Assembly (NCBI GenBank): GCA_963666755.2
Contig: CAXXGW010000009.1
Span: 1,364,001 to 1,428,000 of the forward strand
Direction: 5' to 3'
Origin: CAXXOK01 sp963666755
GTDB taxonomy: Bacteria > Bacillota > Clostridia > Christensenellales > Aristaeellaceae
Length of the DNA: 64,000 nucleotides
Of the stretch, positions 36,932-45,936 are shown piece by piece. Both the position numbers and the translations under genes were made by a program. Under the pieces are notes generated by a model. That model saw only the letters and a list, made by a program, of their open reading frames with translations, was not told the DNA's origin and searched no databases. Positions within the stretch are counted from its first letter, which is position 1; every line of letters begins with the position of its first letter.

Positions 36932-37610
36932 TTTGATATGCCTCCAGCGGGATCAGCCGTCCTTCGGGGTTCAGGGTTAAAATGGCATCGCGGTAGGCCA
37001 CATAGGGCACGGATTCCACGTGGGCCCCCTCGCAAAGGGCCTGTATCAGCACGGAGGGTTTCAGCGACCCTTCCGGCCGGTTCCGGATCAGGCAGCGCAG
37101 GGTGTAACCCTCCGGTGTGGTTTCCAGCGTGGCTTCCTGCACAAACGGGCGGATGTTGGTCTGGTTTTCACCTGCTTTGGTTTTACGTAGCGTCACACAC
37201 TCCCGCGCCTGCATAAAGGTCGGAAAATAGGCGGCAATCCGATCCGCCGCTTCGCAGGGGTCGATCTGCATGCGGATGCGGCTGCCCGCAACCAGCGCCA
37301 TCAGCGTGGGGTAAGCCTCGTCTACGGCGCGCGCTTCCCGCACGCGCAGGCAGGATGGCAACGTGCGGTTGAGGGTTTCGGCGAACTGTTCCGCCTGGCA
37401 GGACTCCTCCACGGGCACATCCATCAATTCCCGCAGGCCGACGACCCCCACCGAAAGCGGAGCCGCGAAGCTCAGCTGAATGTGCGGGTTAAACCCGTTG
37501 CTGTAGCGGATCGGCAACCCGCTGCGCCGCAGGGCGCGCTGGATGGTGCGCATTAAATCCAAATGGCCGATATGCCGCAGGGCAAACCCTTTTTCAAACA
37601 CGACGATCAT
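36924..37610 (-). CDS. TIGR03936-type (DUF2344) radical-SAM-linked protein
   Basis: The 228-residue protein shows the family motifs EKGFALRHIGHLDLMRTIQRA and RSGLPIRYSNGFNPHIQLSF. It is nearly always encoded beside, or fused to, the radical SAM protein found just upstream. Its function is unproven; RNA binding or modification is suggested by its constant pairing with RNase G. The ATG overlaps the stop codon of the radical SAM gene (ATGA). Confidence 0.9.
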   Translation of the reverse strand: MIVVFEKGFALRHIGHLDLMRTIQRALRRSGLPIRYSNGFNPHIQLSFAAPLSVGVVGLRELMDVPVEESCQAEQFAETLNRTLPSCLRVREARAVDEAYPTLMALVAGSRIRMQIDPCEAADRIAAYFPTFMQARECVTLRKTKAGENQTNIRPFVQEATLETTPEGYTLRCLIRNRPEGSLKPSVLIQALCEGAHVESVPYVAYRDAILTLNPEGRLIPLEAYQNG

Positions 37611-39448
37611 TCGCAAAGCGAGCACAACCCCTTTATGCGTTCGATGCCGCAGCCATTGCAGCCCAGGCGGCAGTCGCGGGTGATCTGGCCTTTCAGCGCC
37701 CGCTCGTATTCCAGGCGGAGGTAGCGCTTGGTCACACCGATGTCAATAAAATCCCAGGGCAGCAGCTCATCCAGCCCGCGCGGCCTGTGGGCGTAAAAAT
37801 CGGGGTCCACCCCGCAATCGGCAAACGCCTGCATCCACAGATCATAGCGAAACTGATCGTTCCAGCCGTCCAGAAGACAACCCAGCTCCCACGCGCGGTA
37901 GAGTACATCGGCCAGCCTCCTGTCGCCTACGGCAAAGCAGGCTTCCAACCGGCTTACGCTGGAATCGTGCCAGTGGAAGGTGACCCCGTTGATGCGCAGC
38001 AGTCTGCGCAGCTCCTGCTGCTTTTGGCGCACGGTATCCAGCGTATCCTGCGCGCACCATTGGAAAGGCGTAAAGGGCTTGGGCACAAATACCGACGCGC
38101 TGCACGTAATGCGCAGCCCCTTGGCCCGCTGCCCCTTGGGCACGGCATAGTAGGCTTGCACGGCTGCCTGCGCCAGTTTGGCGATGCCCTCCAAATCCTC
38201 CTGCGTTTCGGTGGGTAACCCCATCATAAAGTAGAGTTTAACGCTGTTCCAGCCGCCCTCAAACGCATCCTTGAGCTTGGCCAGCAGGTCCGCCTCGGTT
38301 ACGCCCTTATTGATGACGTCCCGCAGGCGCTGAGTGCCAGCCTCCGGCGCGAAGGTGAGGCTGGTTTTCTTGACCTTCTGCGTTTGCGCCAGCGAATCCT
38401 TAACCACGCTGTCGATGCGCAGCGAAGGCAGCGAGATGCTTACGCGCCGATCGCCGAAGCGCTCCATCAGCGCCTCGCACAGATCGCCCAACTGGGAATA
38501 ATCCCCGCTGGACAGGGAGGAAAGCGAGATTTCTTCATACCCCGTGTGGTTCACCAGCGCTTCGGAAAGGGCCAGCAGGTTTTCCACACTGCGTTCGCGC
38601 ACAGGCCGGTACAGCATGCCCGCCTGACAGAAACGGCAGCCCCGGGTGCACCCCCGCATAATTTCCAGCATGATGCGGTCGTGCACAATCTGTGTATACG
38701 GCACGGGGATCGCCTGCGGAAACGCGGCGGTGTTCATATCTCTTACAAAGCGCTTGCGCACCACCGGCGGCGCCGCAAGGTCCAACGGCGTGAAGGAGGC
38801 CAGCGTTCCATCCTCATGGTAAGTTGGCGCATACAGCGAAGGGACGTACACGCCTTCGATGCCAGCCAGACGGCGCAGCCGTTCGGCACGCGGCAGGTTC
38901 AGCTTCTTCGCTTCGTTCAGCGAATCCACCACATCCACGATCAGTTCTTCCCCATCGCCCAGCAGAAACGCATCCATAAAAGCGTGCAAAGGCTCCGGGT
39001 TGCTGGCACAGGGCCCGCCTGCCACCACAATGGGGTCTGACTCCCCCCGCTGTGCCGCCTTGACCGACACGCCACCCAGCGAGAGCATTTCCAGAATGTT
39101 GGTATAGCTCATTTCATACTGCAGGGTGAACCCCACCACATCAAACCGATGCAGCGGCGTGCGGCTCTCCAGTGAAAACAGCGGCACCTTTTCGGCCCGC
39201 ATGGCGGCCAGCATATCTACCCATGGCATGCAGACGCGCTCGCAGACTGCATAAGGCAACGCGTTCAAAATGTCGTAGAGGATTTTCATACCCAGGTGGG
39301 ACATGGCCACCTCATACGTATCCGGAAAGCAAAACGCGAAGGAGATTTCTGCTTCGGAAAGCGGTTTGACCTCCGTATTCATTTCACTGCCGGTATAGCG
39401 GGCCGGTTTTTCCACCCGCTCCAGAATCCGTTCGATCGTGTCGAGCAT
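37607..39448 (-). CDS. TIGR03960-type B12-binding/radical SAM protein
   Basis: The 613-residue protein starts at an ATG with GGGAGG six bases upstream. The N-terminal half contains a cobalamin-binding-like region, then the radical SAM cluster motif in RGCTRGCRFCQAGMLYRPVRER. The C-terminus ends with a cysteine set (CRLGCNGCG). The family is conserved in clostridia next to DUF2344 and RNase G; the modification it makes is unknown. It opens the nine-gene run and has a promoter in front. Confidence 0.9.
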   Translation of the reverse strand: MLDTIERILERVEKPARYTGSEMNTEVKPLSEAEISFAFCFPDTYEVAMSHLGMKILYDILNALPYAVCERVCMPWVDMLAAMRAEKVPLFSLESRTPLHRFDVVGFTLQYEMSYTNILEMLSLGGVSVKAAQRGESDPIVVAGGPCASNPEPLHAFMDAFLLGDGEELIVDVVDSLNEAKKLNLPRAERLRRLAGIEGVYVPSLYAPTYHEDGTLASFTPLDLAAPPVVRKRFVRDMNTAAFPQAIPVPYTQIVHDRIMLEIMRGCTRGCRFCQAGMLYRPVRERSVENLLALSEALVNHTGYEEISLSSLSSGDYSQLGDLCEALMERFGDRRVSISLPSLRIDSVVKDSLAQTQKVKKTSLTFAPEAGTQRLRDVINKGVTEADLLAKLKDAFEGGWNSVKLYFMMGLPTETQEDLEGIAKLAQAAVQAYYAVPKGQRAKGLRITCSASVFVPKPFTPFQWCAQDTLDTVRQKQQELRRLLRINGVTFHWHDSSVSRLEACFAVGDRRLADVLYRAWELGCLLDGWNDQFRYDLWMQAFADCGVDPDFYAHRPRGLDELLPWDFIDIGVTKRYLRLEYERALKGQITRDCRLGCNGCGIERIKGLCSLCE

Positions 39449-39478
39449 CCTGTGCCTCCCATCCGGTAACCCTTGCTT

Positions 39479-39507
39479 AATGTAACATGAAGGCAGCCTT
39501 TTTTCAA
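39479..39507 (-). promoter_or_regulatory. promoter of the nine-gene minus-strand run
   Basis: TTGAAA (39502-39507) and TACATT (39479-39484) on the minus strand are separated by 17 bases. The first start codon is 31 bases downstream. Confidence 0.7.
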
Positions 39508-39519
39508 CCGTTCCCATTG

Positions 39520-39546
39520 AAAAACGCCCGCGCGTACGGCGCGGGT
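39520..39546 (-). terminator. terminator of the GCS2-type ligase gene
   Basis: CCCGCGC (39527-39533) and GCGCGGG (39539-39545) form a GC stem that on the minus strand is followed by GTTTTTC. It lies about 55 bases past the stop codon of the ligase gene. Confidence 0.8.
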
Positions 39547-39599
39547 AAAATGTCTGACATGCGGGGTTCGATCCTGCGCTGCGGCTAACCGCCTCATGC

Positions 39600-40934
39600 T
39601 CAGGCGCGCTGCGGTTCCGCCACGGGCTGCGCGAAGGCCTTGCCAAGCTCCGCGCGCGCCATGAAAGCGCGGGTCTCGCCGTGGATTTTCTCCTCACGCA
39701 GCAGTGCCGCGGCGGGCGAATCCAGCAAGGTCGGGCGATCTTCCAGCGGCGCGAGCATCGCTTCCTCGCCGAAGCCGCGCTCGCGTAACCCTTTCTTCGC
39801 GAGCGCAAGCAGCATGCGTGCATAGTGCAGCGTATCCTCAGTCGTAGAAAAGGCGCAGCAGCCCAGCGAAGCCTGCCGGTTGCGCTCATTGGGCGAGGGC
39901 ATGGGGTGATGCGCATCAAAATCGCGCGCCAGCGCGAGCGCCTCCGGCAGCACCGTGCGCAGCCCCAGATTGAAGGCCGAGGGCGTGAACGCCTGCTGGA
40001 AGGGCTGCGCGCACAGGATGCGGTACTCGATTGTGCCGTAGGAGGTGGTCACGATATTGCGTTCCAGATCCAGCGAGTGGATGTCTTCCTCCAGCGCGTC
40101 CGGGCGCTGGAAGTACTCGCGCGCCGGGGTCGGGGCAAACACCTGAGTTACGCCGTCGCGCTTGCGCATGAACAGGCAGATTTCGCCGTAGCTGTGCGCA
40201 ATCTCCTCGGCGGTTTTCAGGCCGAGTGTCTGCGCCCCGACCAGCCCGATCTGCCGGAAGGAAGATTGCATGTACAGTTCATTGCGGCCACAGAGGTAAT
40301 GCCGCCCGTCCAGCCGTGCGGGAGAATCGGAAAACAGCAGGATATTCATCCAGTCCAGACGCGTGAACAGTTCAAAAATCAGCGGCAGTTCTTCAACCGT
40401 TGTGTTGAAATGCACCTGCTCGGAGGAGATGACGCAGTAGAAATCCTTGTAGTAGCGCCGCTTCATGCGGTAGTGCTGAAAGTATTCGGCGATGGCGAGC
40501 GTCAGTTCCTTCTCGATCAGATGCTCGTTATGCTCCCGGAACAGGAAGGGATTGAACCCCACCCCCAGCAGGCAGTGATCCGCGTTCAGCAGCGCGTGCT
40601 GTTCCGCCTCCAGCGTGCGGCGGAACTGGCGGTACAGCGGCCAGAGCGAAGGCGCGCTGGTGGAGGCAAACTCCACGTTTTCCAGACAAGTATCGAAGGT
40701 GAGCACATTGCCCTGATCATCTTCCACGGCCAGCGGCGTTCCGTCCGGCGCGATGCGGGTGTCATGGTAGCCAAGGGGTTTCACGGCATCCATGAGTGTA
40801 TGGGGAATGTGCAAATCAAAGGCGCGGCCGGGTTTGGAAACCAGCGGAAACTCCAGTTCGACACCCACGTGGTGTTTATGGTTGTGCGTGATCCCATCCG
40901 TCAAATACTGATACAGCAGTCTGTCTACGTCCAA
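39600..40934 (-). CDS. glutamate-cysteine ligase (GCS2)-family protein
   Basis: The 444-residue enzyme has the GCS2-type opening HHVGVELEFPLV with the metal/substrate glutamates, and further family stretches such as TTSYGTIEYRILCAQP. Relatives join glutamate to cysteine (glutathione, ergothioneine precursors) or make other gamma-glutamyl bonds. No glutathione synthetase or ergothioneine genes are nearby, so the amine partner is open. The start is a TTG with AAAGGAG ten bases upstream. It has its own promoter and terminator. Confidence 0.8.
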   Translation of the reverse strand: MDVDRLLYQYLTDGITHNHKHHVGVELEFPLVSKPGRAFDLHIPHTLMDAVKPLGYHDTRIAPDGTPLAVEDDQGNVLTFDTCLENVEFASTSAPSLWPLYRQFRRTLEAEQHALLNADHCLLGVGFNPFLFREHNEHLIEKELTLAIAEYFQHYRMKRRYYKDFYCVISSEQVHFNTTVEELPLIFELFTRLDWMNILLFSDSPARLDGRHYLCGRNELYMQSSFRQIGLVGAQTLGLKTAEEIAHSYGEICLFMRKRDGVTQVFAPTPAREYFQRPDALEEDIHSLDLERNIVTTSYGTIEYRILCAQPFQQAFTPSAFNLGLRTVLPEALALARDFDAHHPMPSPNERNRQASLGCCAFSTTEDTLHYARMLLALAKKGLRERGFGEEAMLAPLEDRPTLLDSPAAALLREEKIHGETRAFMARAELGKAFAQPVAEPQRA

Positions 40935-41060
40935 AGGACGACAGCTCCTTTCCGATTTAACCTGTATGACGGGCGTCCGGGAATCCTGCCGGCGGGCGAC
41001 AGGCCCAACCCTCGCGCATGCCCGCGAAACACGGCGCAGGCCCTGCGGATCGGTCGCCCC

Positions 41061-41089
41061 ATATTAGCACATTCATATTGCCTTGTCGA
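41061..41089 (-). promoter_or_regulatory. promoter of the GCS2-type ligase gene
   Basis: TCGACA (41084-41089) and TAATAT (41061-41066) on the minus strand are separated by 17 bases. The 5' leader would be about 120 bases. Confidence 0.5.
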
Positions 41090-41134
41090 TGTACTTGCCT
41101 TAAAAAAACGGGGGGAATGCAAAAAGTTTTTCCC

Positions 41135-41163
41135 TTGTGGCAGGAGGTGCTTTTGTGTATAAT
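41135..41163 (+). promoter_or_regulatory. promoter of the DUF2156 gene
   Basis: TTGTGG (41135-41140) and TATAAT (41158-41163) are separated by 17 bases. Because transcription would begin near 41170, the in-frame ATG at 41137 cannot be the start. Confidence 0.7.
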
Positions 41164-41331
41164 GGGGTGCGCCTGAAGCCTTTTGCGAATGCGGAGATCA
41201 TTTTAGGTTTCAGCGGCTGCATACGCGTGCATACCTTATCCGGGGTATCGCGTACGCACCGCAAACCCCCGATTCCGCGTTCGCCGCTTTTGGCCCGACA
41301 CGTCCGCGTAAGCGGGAAAGAAGATGGATTT

Positions 41332-42201
41332 TTGTTTCAACCCTTAACCCGGGAGATGCTCCCTGCGATATACGCAAGGCAGCAAAAACTGCATACCCTG
41401 AGCAGCGAGTTCGACGCGTTCCGCCTGTTTGTGTGGAAGGAGCTGGATTTAAGCGAGGTTGCCTTCTGGCGGGATACGTTTGCCTTGCGTTGCCAGGCAC
41501 AGGGCGAAACCTGGTACCTTGCCCCGCCGGAAACCGAAGCCTTGCCGGAGCTGCTTGCCGCGATGGAAGCCTACGAGCGCACGCAGGGCGGCACGGTGTT
41601 TCGCTTTTTGCACATCGGCACGCCGGATTCCTTCCCCGGCGAAGGGTTTACCGCCGAGCCCCGGCGCGATTTGTACGATTACATCTACCGCGCGGAGGAT
41701 TTGGCCACCATGCGCGGGCGTGCCTACGGCGCAAAACGCAACCAGATTGCGCAGTTCAAGCGGAATTATGACTGGCGTTTTGAGCCCCTGACGCCCGATA
41801 ACCGCGACGATTGTCTGCGCCTTGTCGCCATCTGGGATGCGACGCATCAGGGCGCGATGCTTGCGCAGGAGCGCAAAGCGGTGGAGCGCATGCTGCAATG
41901 CACGCAATCATTGGGCCAAAGCGGCGGTGTGCTGTATGCCGACGGCCAGCCGGCCGCCTTTGCCATCGGCTCCCACCCGCGCGCAGAGCTTCTGGACATC
42001 CTTGCGGAAAAGGCATTGCCGCAATATACCGGAGCCTACTCCGCCATCATACAGGCGTACGCCGCCTATACGCTGGAACATACGCCCTTTGCCTATATTA
42101 ACCGCGAGGAGGACATGGGGCTGGAAAACCTGCGCAATGCCAAACTGCAACTGAAGCCGGATCATCTGGTTGAAAAGACACTGATGAGCAAGCCGCTTTA
42201 A
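41332..42201 (+). CDS. DUF2156 (phosphatidylglycerol lysyltransferase-like acyltransferase) protein
   Basis: The 289-residue protein starts, in my reading, at the TTG at 41332, giving MFQPLTREML, which fits the family's usual N-terminus; the ribosome binding site is poor, so this start is tentative. The protein has the double-GNAT fold of the DUF2156 family, including DLYDYIYRAEDLATMRGRAY and the aminoacyl-transfer-like region INREEDMGLENLRNAK near the end. MprF relatives attach lysine to lipids, but this version lacks a membrane domain, so its acceptor is unknown. A leader of about 160 bases precedes it. Confidence 0.78.
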   Translation: MFQPLTREMLPAIYARQQKLHTLSSEFDAFRLFVWKELDLSEVAFWRDTFALRCQAQGETWYLAPPETEALPELLAAMEAYERTQGGTVFRFLHIGTPDSFPGEGFTAEPRRDLYDYIYRAEDLATMRGRAYGAKRNQIAQFKRNYDWRFEPLTPDNRDDCLRLVAIWDATHQGAMLAQERKAVERMLQCTQSLGQSGGVLYADGQPAAFAIGSHPRAELLDILAEKALPQYTGAYSAIIQAYAAYTLEHTPFAYINREEDMGLENLRNAKLQLKPDHLVEKTLMSKPL

Positions 42202-42252
42202 TCCCTGGAAACCGCGCTGCGCTTCCCCCGCTGCAACAGCCCGATCCGTATC

Positions 42253-42289
42253 AAAACCCTGCGGTCATGAATCGCCGGGGTTTTTCTTT
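42253..42289 (+). terminator. terminator of the DUF2156 gene
   Basis: An AAAACCC.../...GGGGTTTT stem with an imperfect inner helix ends in TTTTTCTTTG, about 55 bases after the stop codon. From here to 42457 I see no gene. Confidence 0.75.
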
Positions 42290-42457
42290 GCCAACCGCAC
42301 CCTGTAAGAATTCATACCACCATAGGTCACCGGTTTAATACTCCCGCGTAGGAAATGTTACGTTGGCACAGGATCATCAAACTTGAGCATTCTGCTAACC
42401 GCATTATGTTTTTCAGGATTGACCATGGCACCTGTTGCCTTCCCCTCCATTGGATGC

Positions 42458-42492
42458 ACCAAAGCCCGCGGCAGATTGCCGCGGGCTTTGGT
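42458..42492 (-). terminator. hairpin downstream of the peptidoglycan-binding protein gene
   Basis: A 16-bp perfect stem (ACCAAAGCCCGCGGCA with its complement) has a 3-base loop. It lies 18 bases past the stop codon. There is no separate T-run, as the T residues are inside the stem, so it may act as a transcript stabiliser as much as a terminator. Confidence 0.7.
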
Positions 42493-42509
42493 ATGTATTG
42501 CTTTGCCTG

Positions 42510-45071
42510 TTACTTGCCAACGCGCGCCAGCGTCGCCGCCCAGCCCAGATCGATCGCTTTCTGGTGCGAGGTCGCATACGGGCCGATCGACGCCACCTGC
42601 TCGGCGGTGCGCGGGAAGTGGATGCATAAGTGCCCGGCGAAATTGTTGGTGGTAATATGCTGCACTTCATGTGGCATGTCATGCGTGGAGGCCATGTACA
42701 CGCGCCCGTCGCTGAACACGACCCAGACCGCTTTGGGCGTCCACGTGTTGGTATTGCCGAAAGCCTTTTCCATGTTGGCGGTATCTTCGGCTGTCAGCGG
42801 TTCGGCGTCGGCATGCGCACCAAAGCTGAACATGTGCACCTTCCAGCTAAGCCCGGTGGTAAAGTCGTACACTGTTGCGTATGGGTAGAGCTTGCAGCGG
42901 GCCTTGACCTCGGTATACCAGTTGGCATACCTCACACTGGCGGCGCTGGGCGCGCCGCTGAGCGTGGGTGCGGAGGCTGTGGTTGTGGTGGACGTGGTGC
43001 CATCCGAGGACTTGGCGCTCAGGCTATTGAGCTTTGCTAGAGTCAGGCTGCCTGCGACACCGTCCGCGCTCAGCCCGTTTTTCGACTGGAATGCCATCAG
43101 CGCCAGCGCCGTTTGTGCGCCAAAGTTGCCATCCGCCTTGCCGGTCAGGTAGCCCAGCGCGATCAGCCTCTCCTGCATATCCTTGACTGTATCGCTGATG
43201 GTGCCCTGCTTAAGCGTAGCGGTGGTGCTGACCGTGTTCTTGACGGCGGTGTTGGAAAACAGGATTGCCTGTGTGTTTGCGCCGGCAACGCCGTCCCGGG
43301 TCAGGCTGTTGGAGGTCTGGAACGCGACCAGAGCCGCTTTGGTGCTTGTGCCGAACGTTCCATCCGCCGTGCCAACCAGATACCCCAGCTCGATCAATCG
43401 GTTTTGCAGCGTGGTTACGTTCGTGCCCGTATCGCCATAACGCAGGGTCGTGGTAAGCGTGGTGGTGCCCAGATCGCCGCGCAGCGCGGTATCGCTGTAA
43501 ATCAGCTTTTGCGTCAGGTACCCGGCTTTGCCATCCACGGTCAGATTATTAGCCTTCTGGAAAGCACGCACCGCGGTAATATCATCCGCCAGATACACGC
43601 CGTCCATGCGGGCGGTGTAGTACCCCAGCTCCGTCAGGCGCTTTTGCAGGCTTAGCACTGCAGAACCACGGGAGCCGGACTGGATCGTTACCGCCGTATC
43701 TTCGGTAATGACCACGGCCGTGGTCGCCACGGGCGTGGGGGTTGGGGTTGCGTTGGCATAGACCGGGCTTTGCGCAAAGAGCACAGCGCGGGTCTGGGTG
43801 CCGCAAACGCCGTCCTGCGTGAGGCCGTTCTTTTTTTGGAATGCCTGCAGGGCTTTCACGGTGGCGTCGCCAAATTTACCGTCTACCGTCGCGGTAAAAT
43901 AACCGAGGTCCTTCAAACGCTGCTGCACTTTTTTAACATCGGTGCCAGTATCGCCCTTGCGCAGGGTGCCGGTAGGCGGCGCAACCGTTGGGCTGGGCGT
44001 GGGGGTGACGGTTTCGCCGGCAGAGACGGCGGTCGCCCCGTTCAGGATGGTCAGCACGTCCGGCGTCGCCACGCCGTCCTTGGTCAACCCCATCTTTCCC
44101 TGAAACGCCTTGAGCGCATTCACGGTCGCCCTGTCGCATACACCGTTGATCTCCGCGGTGTAGTACCCCAATTCCTTGAGGCGCTTCTGGAACTTCTCCA
44201 CCGCTTCGCCGGTATCGTTGCCGCGGATGGTCACGCCGGAAACCATGGGCACAGTCTTTACCGATTTACGGGTGCCTTTTACGTTTCTGGGTCGGCCTTC
44301 ATACAGCAGGTACTGCATGGCCGTATCGGCAATGCCGTCCGCCTTCAGGCTGTTTTTCGCCTCAAAGGCGGTCACAGCGCTTTTCGTGCCTGCGCCAAAC
44401 TTGGAATCGACCGTCGACTTATAAAACCCGAGCTCGGTCAGCGCTTCCTGCAAAGCGCGCACATGGCTGCCGGTACTGCCGGTTTGCACCGGCGTATACT
44501 TGGCCTCGCCGGGGTTGGCGGTCGAGGTGGGTACCGGCGTAGGCGTGGGGATGGCCGCCAGCAAAATGTAGGCGGTCATCACATAACCGGTGCGCCCGGC
44601 ATATTTCACTTTGGCAAAACCGTTGGAGGTCACATCGTAAACGGTAACCAGCGCATCCTCCGGTATCACCAGCATGGAGGTAGCGGTTTCGCTGGCGGTT
44701 TTCCGCAGCTTGACGCGCGCCAGCGTGCTGGTATCGTAGGGGTAACTGTTGATTGCCGTCATCGCGTCCTGCGAGGTTACGGGGATGGTGCTCTCATCCG
44801 CGCCGTCGATGTAGCGGACCATCGCATACCCGGTAACGGTGTTATACTTGATTTTATAGAAATTTCCGCTCTTTCCAAGCACGGTAACCGTATCCCCGGC
44901 GTTGATGTTCGCCAGCACAACGGAGGTGGTGTTGGCGGATTTGCGCAGCTTCACGCTTTCGCCCGACTGGGTATCATACGGATAGGTCGCGGCCGTCGCG
45001 CTCAGTGTGAGGGACAGCGTCAGCACCAGCGCAAGCACCATCGCCAGCGCACGTTTGGGACGAATGTTCAT
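42510..45071 (-). CDS. secreted SH3/peptidoglycan-binding repeat protein with unrecognised C-terminal domain
   Basis: The 853-residue protein starts at an ATG with GGAGGAG upstream and has a signal peptide (to about residue 28, SATAA). Two SH3-like repeats follow, both opening YPYDT and containing VKLRK. Then come six PG_binding_1 repeats of the LGYYTxxxDGxFGxxT...AFQxxNGLTxDG type, separated by Thr/Pro-rich linkers (TPTPSPTVAPPTG). The last ~150 residues form a separate domain with HDMPHEVQH and GHLCIHF, which I do not recognise; it is not a typical L,D-transpeptidase active site. It should bind the cell wall outside the membrane. It has its own strong promoter. Confidence 0.88.
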   Translation of the reverse strand: MNIRPKRALAMVLALVLTLSLTLSATAATYPYDTQSGESVKLRKSANTTSVVLANINAGDTVTVLGKSGNFYKIKYNTVTGYAMVRYIDGADESTIPVTSQDAMTAINSYPYDTSTLARVKLRKTASETATSMLVIPEDALVTVYDVTSNGFAKVKYAGRTGYVMTAYILLAAIPTPTPVPTSTANPGEAKYTPVQTGSTGSHVRALQEALTELGFYKSTVDSKFGAGTKSAVTAFEAKNSLKADGIADTAMQYLLYEGRPRNVKGTRKSVKTVPMVSGVTIRGNDTGEAVEKFQKRLKELGYYTAEINGVCDRATVNALKAFQGKMGLTKDGVATPDVLTILNGATAVSAGETVTPTPSPTVAPPTGTLRKGDTGTDVKKVQQRLKDLGYFTATVDGKFGDATVKALQAFQKKNGLTQDGVCGTQTRAVLFAQSPVYANATPTPTPVATTAVVITEDTAVTIQSGSRGSAVLSLQKRLTELGYYTARMDGVYLADDITAVRAFQKANNLTVDGKAGYLTQKLIYSDTALRGDLGTTTLTTTLRYGDTGTNVTTLQNRLIELGYLVGTADGTFGTSTKAALVAFQTSNSLTRDGVAGANTQAILFSNTAVKNTVSTTATLKQGTISDTVKDMQERLIALGYLTGKADGNFGAQTALALMAFQSKNGLSADGVAGSLTLAKLNSLSAKSSDGTTSTTTTASAPTLSGAPSAASVRYANWYTEVKARCKLYPYATVYDFTTGLSWKVHMFSFGAHADAEPLTAEDTANMEKAFGNTNTWTPKAVWVVFSDGRVYMASTHDMPHEVQHITTNNFAGHLCIHFPRTAEQVASIGPYATSHQKAIDLGWAATLARVGK

Positions 45072-45135
45072 GGCTTCTCCTCCAAGCACCGGCGTTTGGA
45101 AAAAACCTTCAAAATGCAGGATTCTGAACAGATCT

Positions 45136-45164
45136 ATTGTAGGAGAATTTATGACAGGTGTCAA
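45136..45164 (-). promoter_or_regulatory. promoter of the peptidoglycan-binding protein gene
   Basis: TTGACA (45159-45164) and TACAAT (45136-45141) on the minus strand are separated by 17 bases, 65 bases before the start codon. It lies in the gap after the zinc-ribbon protein gene. Confidence 0.85.
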
Positions 45165-45190
45165 GAATAGTTTTCATATTTACGTAACAA

Positions 45191-45898
45191 TTAAGCCTTG
45201 CGTCGCGCCATCCGCTCGCCCAGCGCTTTGCGGTTGCGCGCCAAGCGCTTGCGTACAAAGGCTTCGGCTCCAGGATAGGCCGCCTTTGCGCAGCGGAGCG
45301 TCAGCGCCTGCCAGTAGCGGGGGTGGAAGAAAAGTACGGTGCCGGTTTCCGGCCAGAATCGTACGCGCCGCACCGCATTCCAGGGTATGTCCGTTTTCTT
45401 AATTAAAAGCATCCCTTCCGGGGGCGTTTCGCCTGCTTCCGCTTGCAACGCCAACGCCGTCTGTGGGGTCAGCAGCCTCGTATAAACCCGCAGCGGACGG
45501 TTTGCAGGGATAAAGGCAAGCGCGTGTGCTCCGCGTGCGTCCAGAATGTAGCGCACCTGTTCCGGCCCCTGCAATAGGAACAGACAGAACGTAGCGCACA
45601 GCGCAAGCCCCAGAATCCCTATCAGGGACCAGAAAAAGCCCTGCAAAAACACCGCCTGCACCCCGGCCGTCCCTTTAGCCCAACCCTCCACGCTAATGGT
45701 GACCAGTAACACCAGCCCCAGCACCGGCAGGAGGATACGCAGCATCGCGTTCCATGCAAACCAATCCCGCACTGGCTGGCGAACAACGGATATCACGAGG
45801 CGTTCGGTCGTCTTTGGCAGGCGCGTGCCGCAACGCGGGCACAGATCGCCATGGGGTACGTCCGCTTTACACTTTTTACAATACTGGGTCAGCGGCAT
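45191..45898 (-). CDS. zinc-ribbon membrane protein of unknown function
   Basis: The 235-residue protein starts at an ATG with AAAGGAGG upstream. A CKKC...CPRC zinc ribbon at residues 7-23 precedes two membrane helices (about 53-75 and 85-110). The remaining ~120 residues are soluble, with a stretch (IPWNAVRRVRFWPETGTVLFF) that resembles PH-like bacterial domains. The tail is strongly basic. It follows the SNF2-type gene by 38 bases, probably in the same transcript. No function is assigned. Confidence 0.75.
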   Translation of the reverse strand: MPLTQYCKKCKADVPHGDLCPRCGTRLPKTTERLVISVVRQPVRDWFAWNAMLRILLPVLGLVLLVTISVEGWAKGTAGVQAVFLQGFFWSLIGILGLALCATFCLFLLQGPEQVRYILDARGAHALAFIPANRPLRVYTRLLTPQTALALQAEAGETPPEGMLLIKKTDIPWNAVRRVRFWPETGTVLFFHPRYWQALTLRCAKAAYPGAEAFVRKRLARNRKALGERMARRKA

Positions 45899-45936
45899 GG
45901 CAGCCTCCTTTGATCCTTTGCAAGTTGCAATCCACT

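Noticed and set aside
42650..44550. Regular repeats that could suggest a CRISPR-like or tandem-repeat array
   Set aside because: The repetition is protein-level (six peptidoglycan-binding domains of about 65 residues); DNA repeats are diverged and without spacers.
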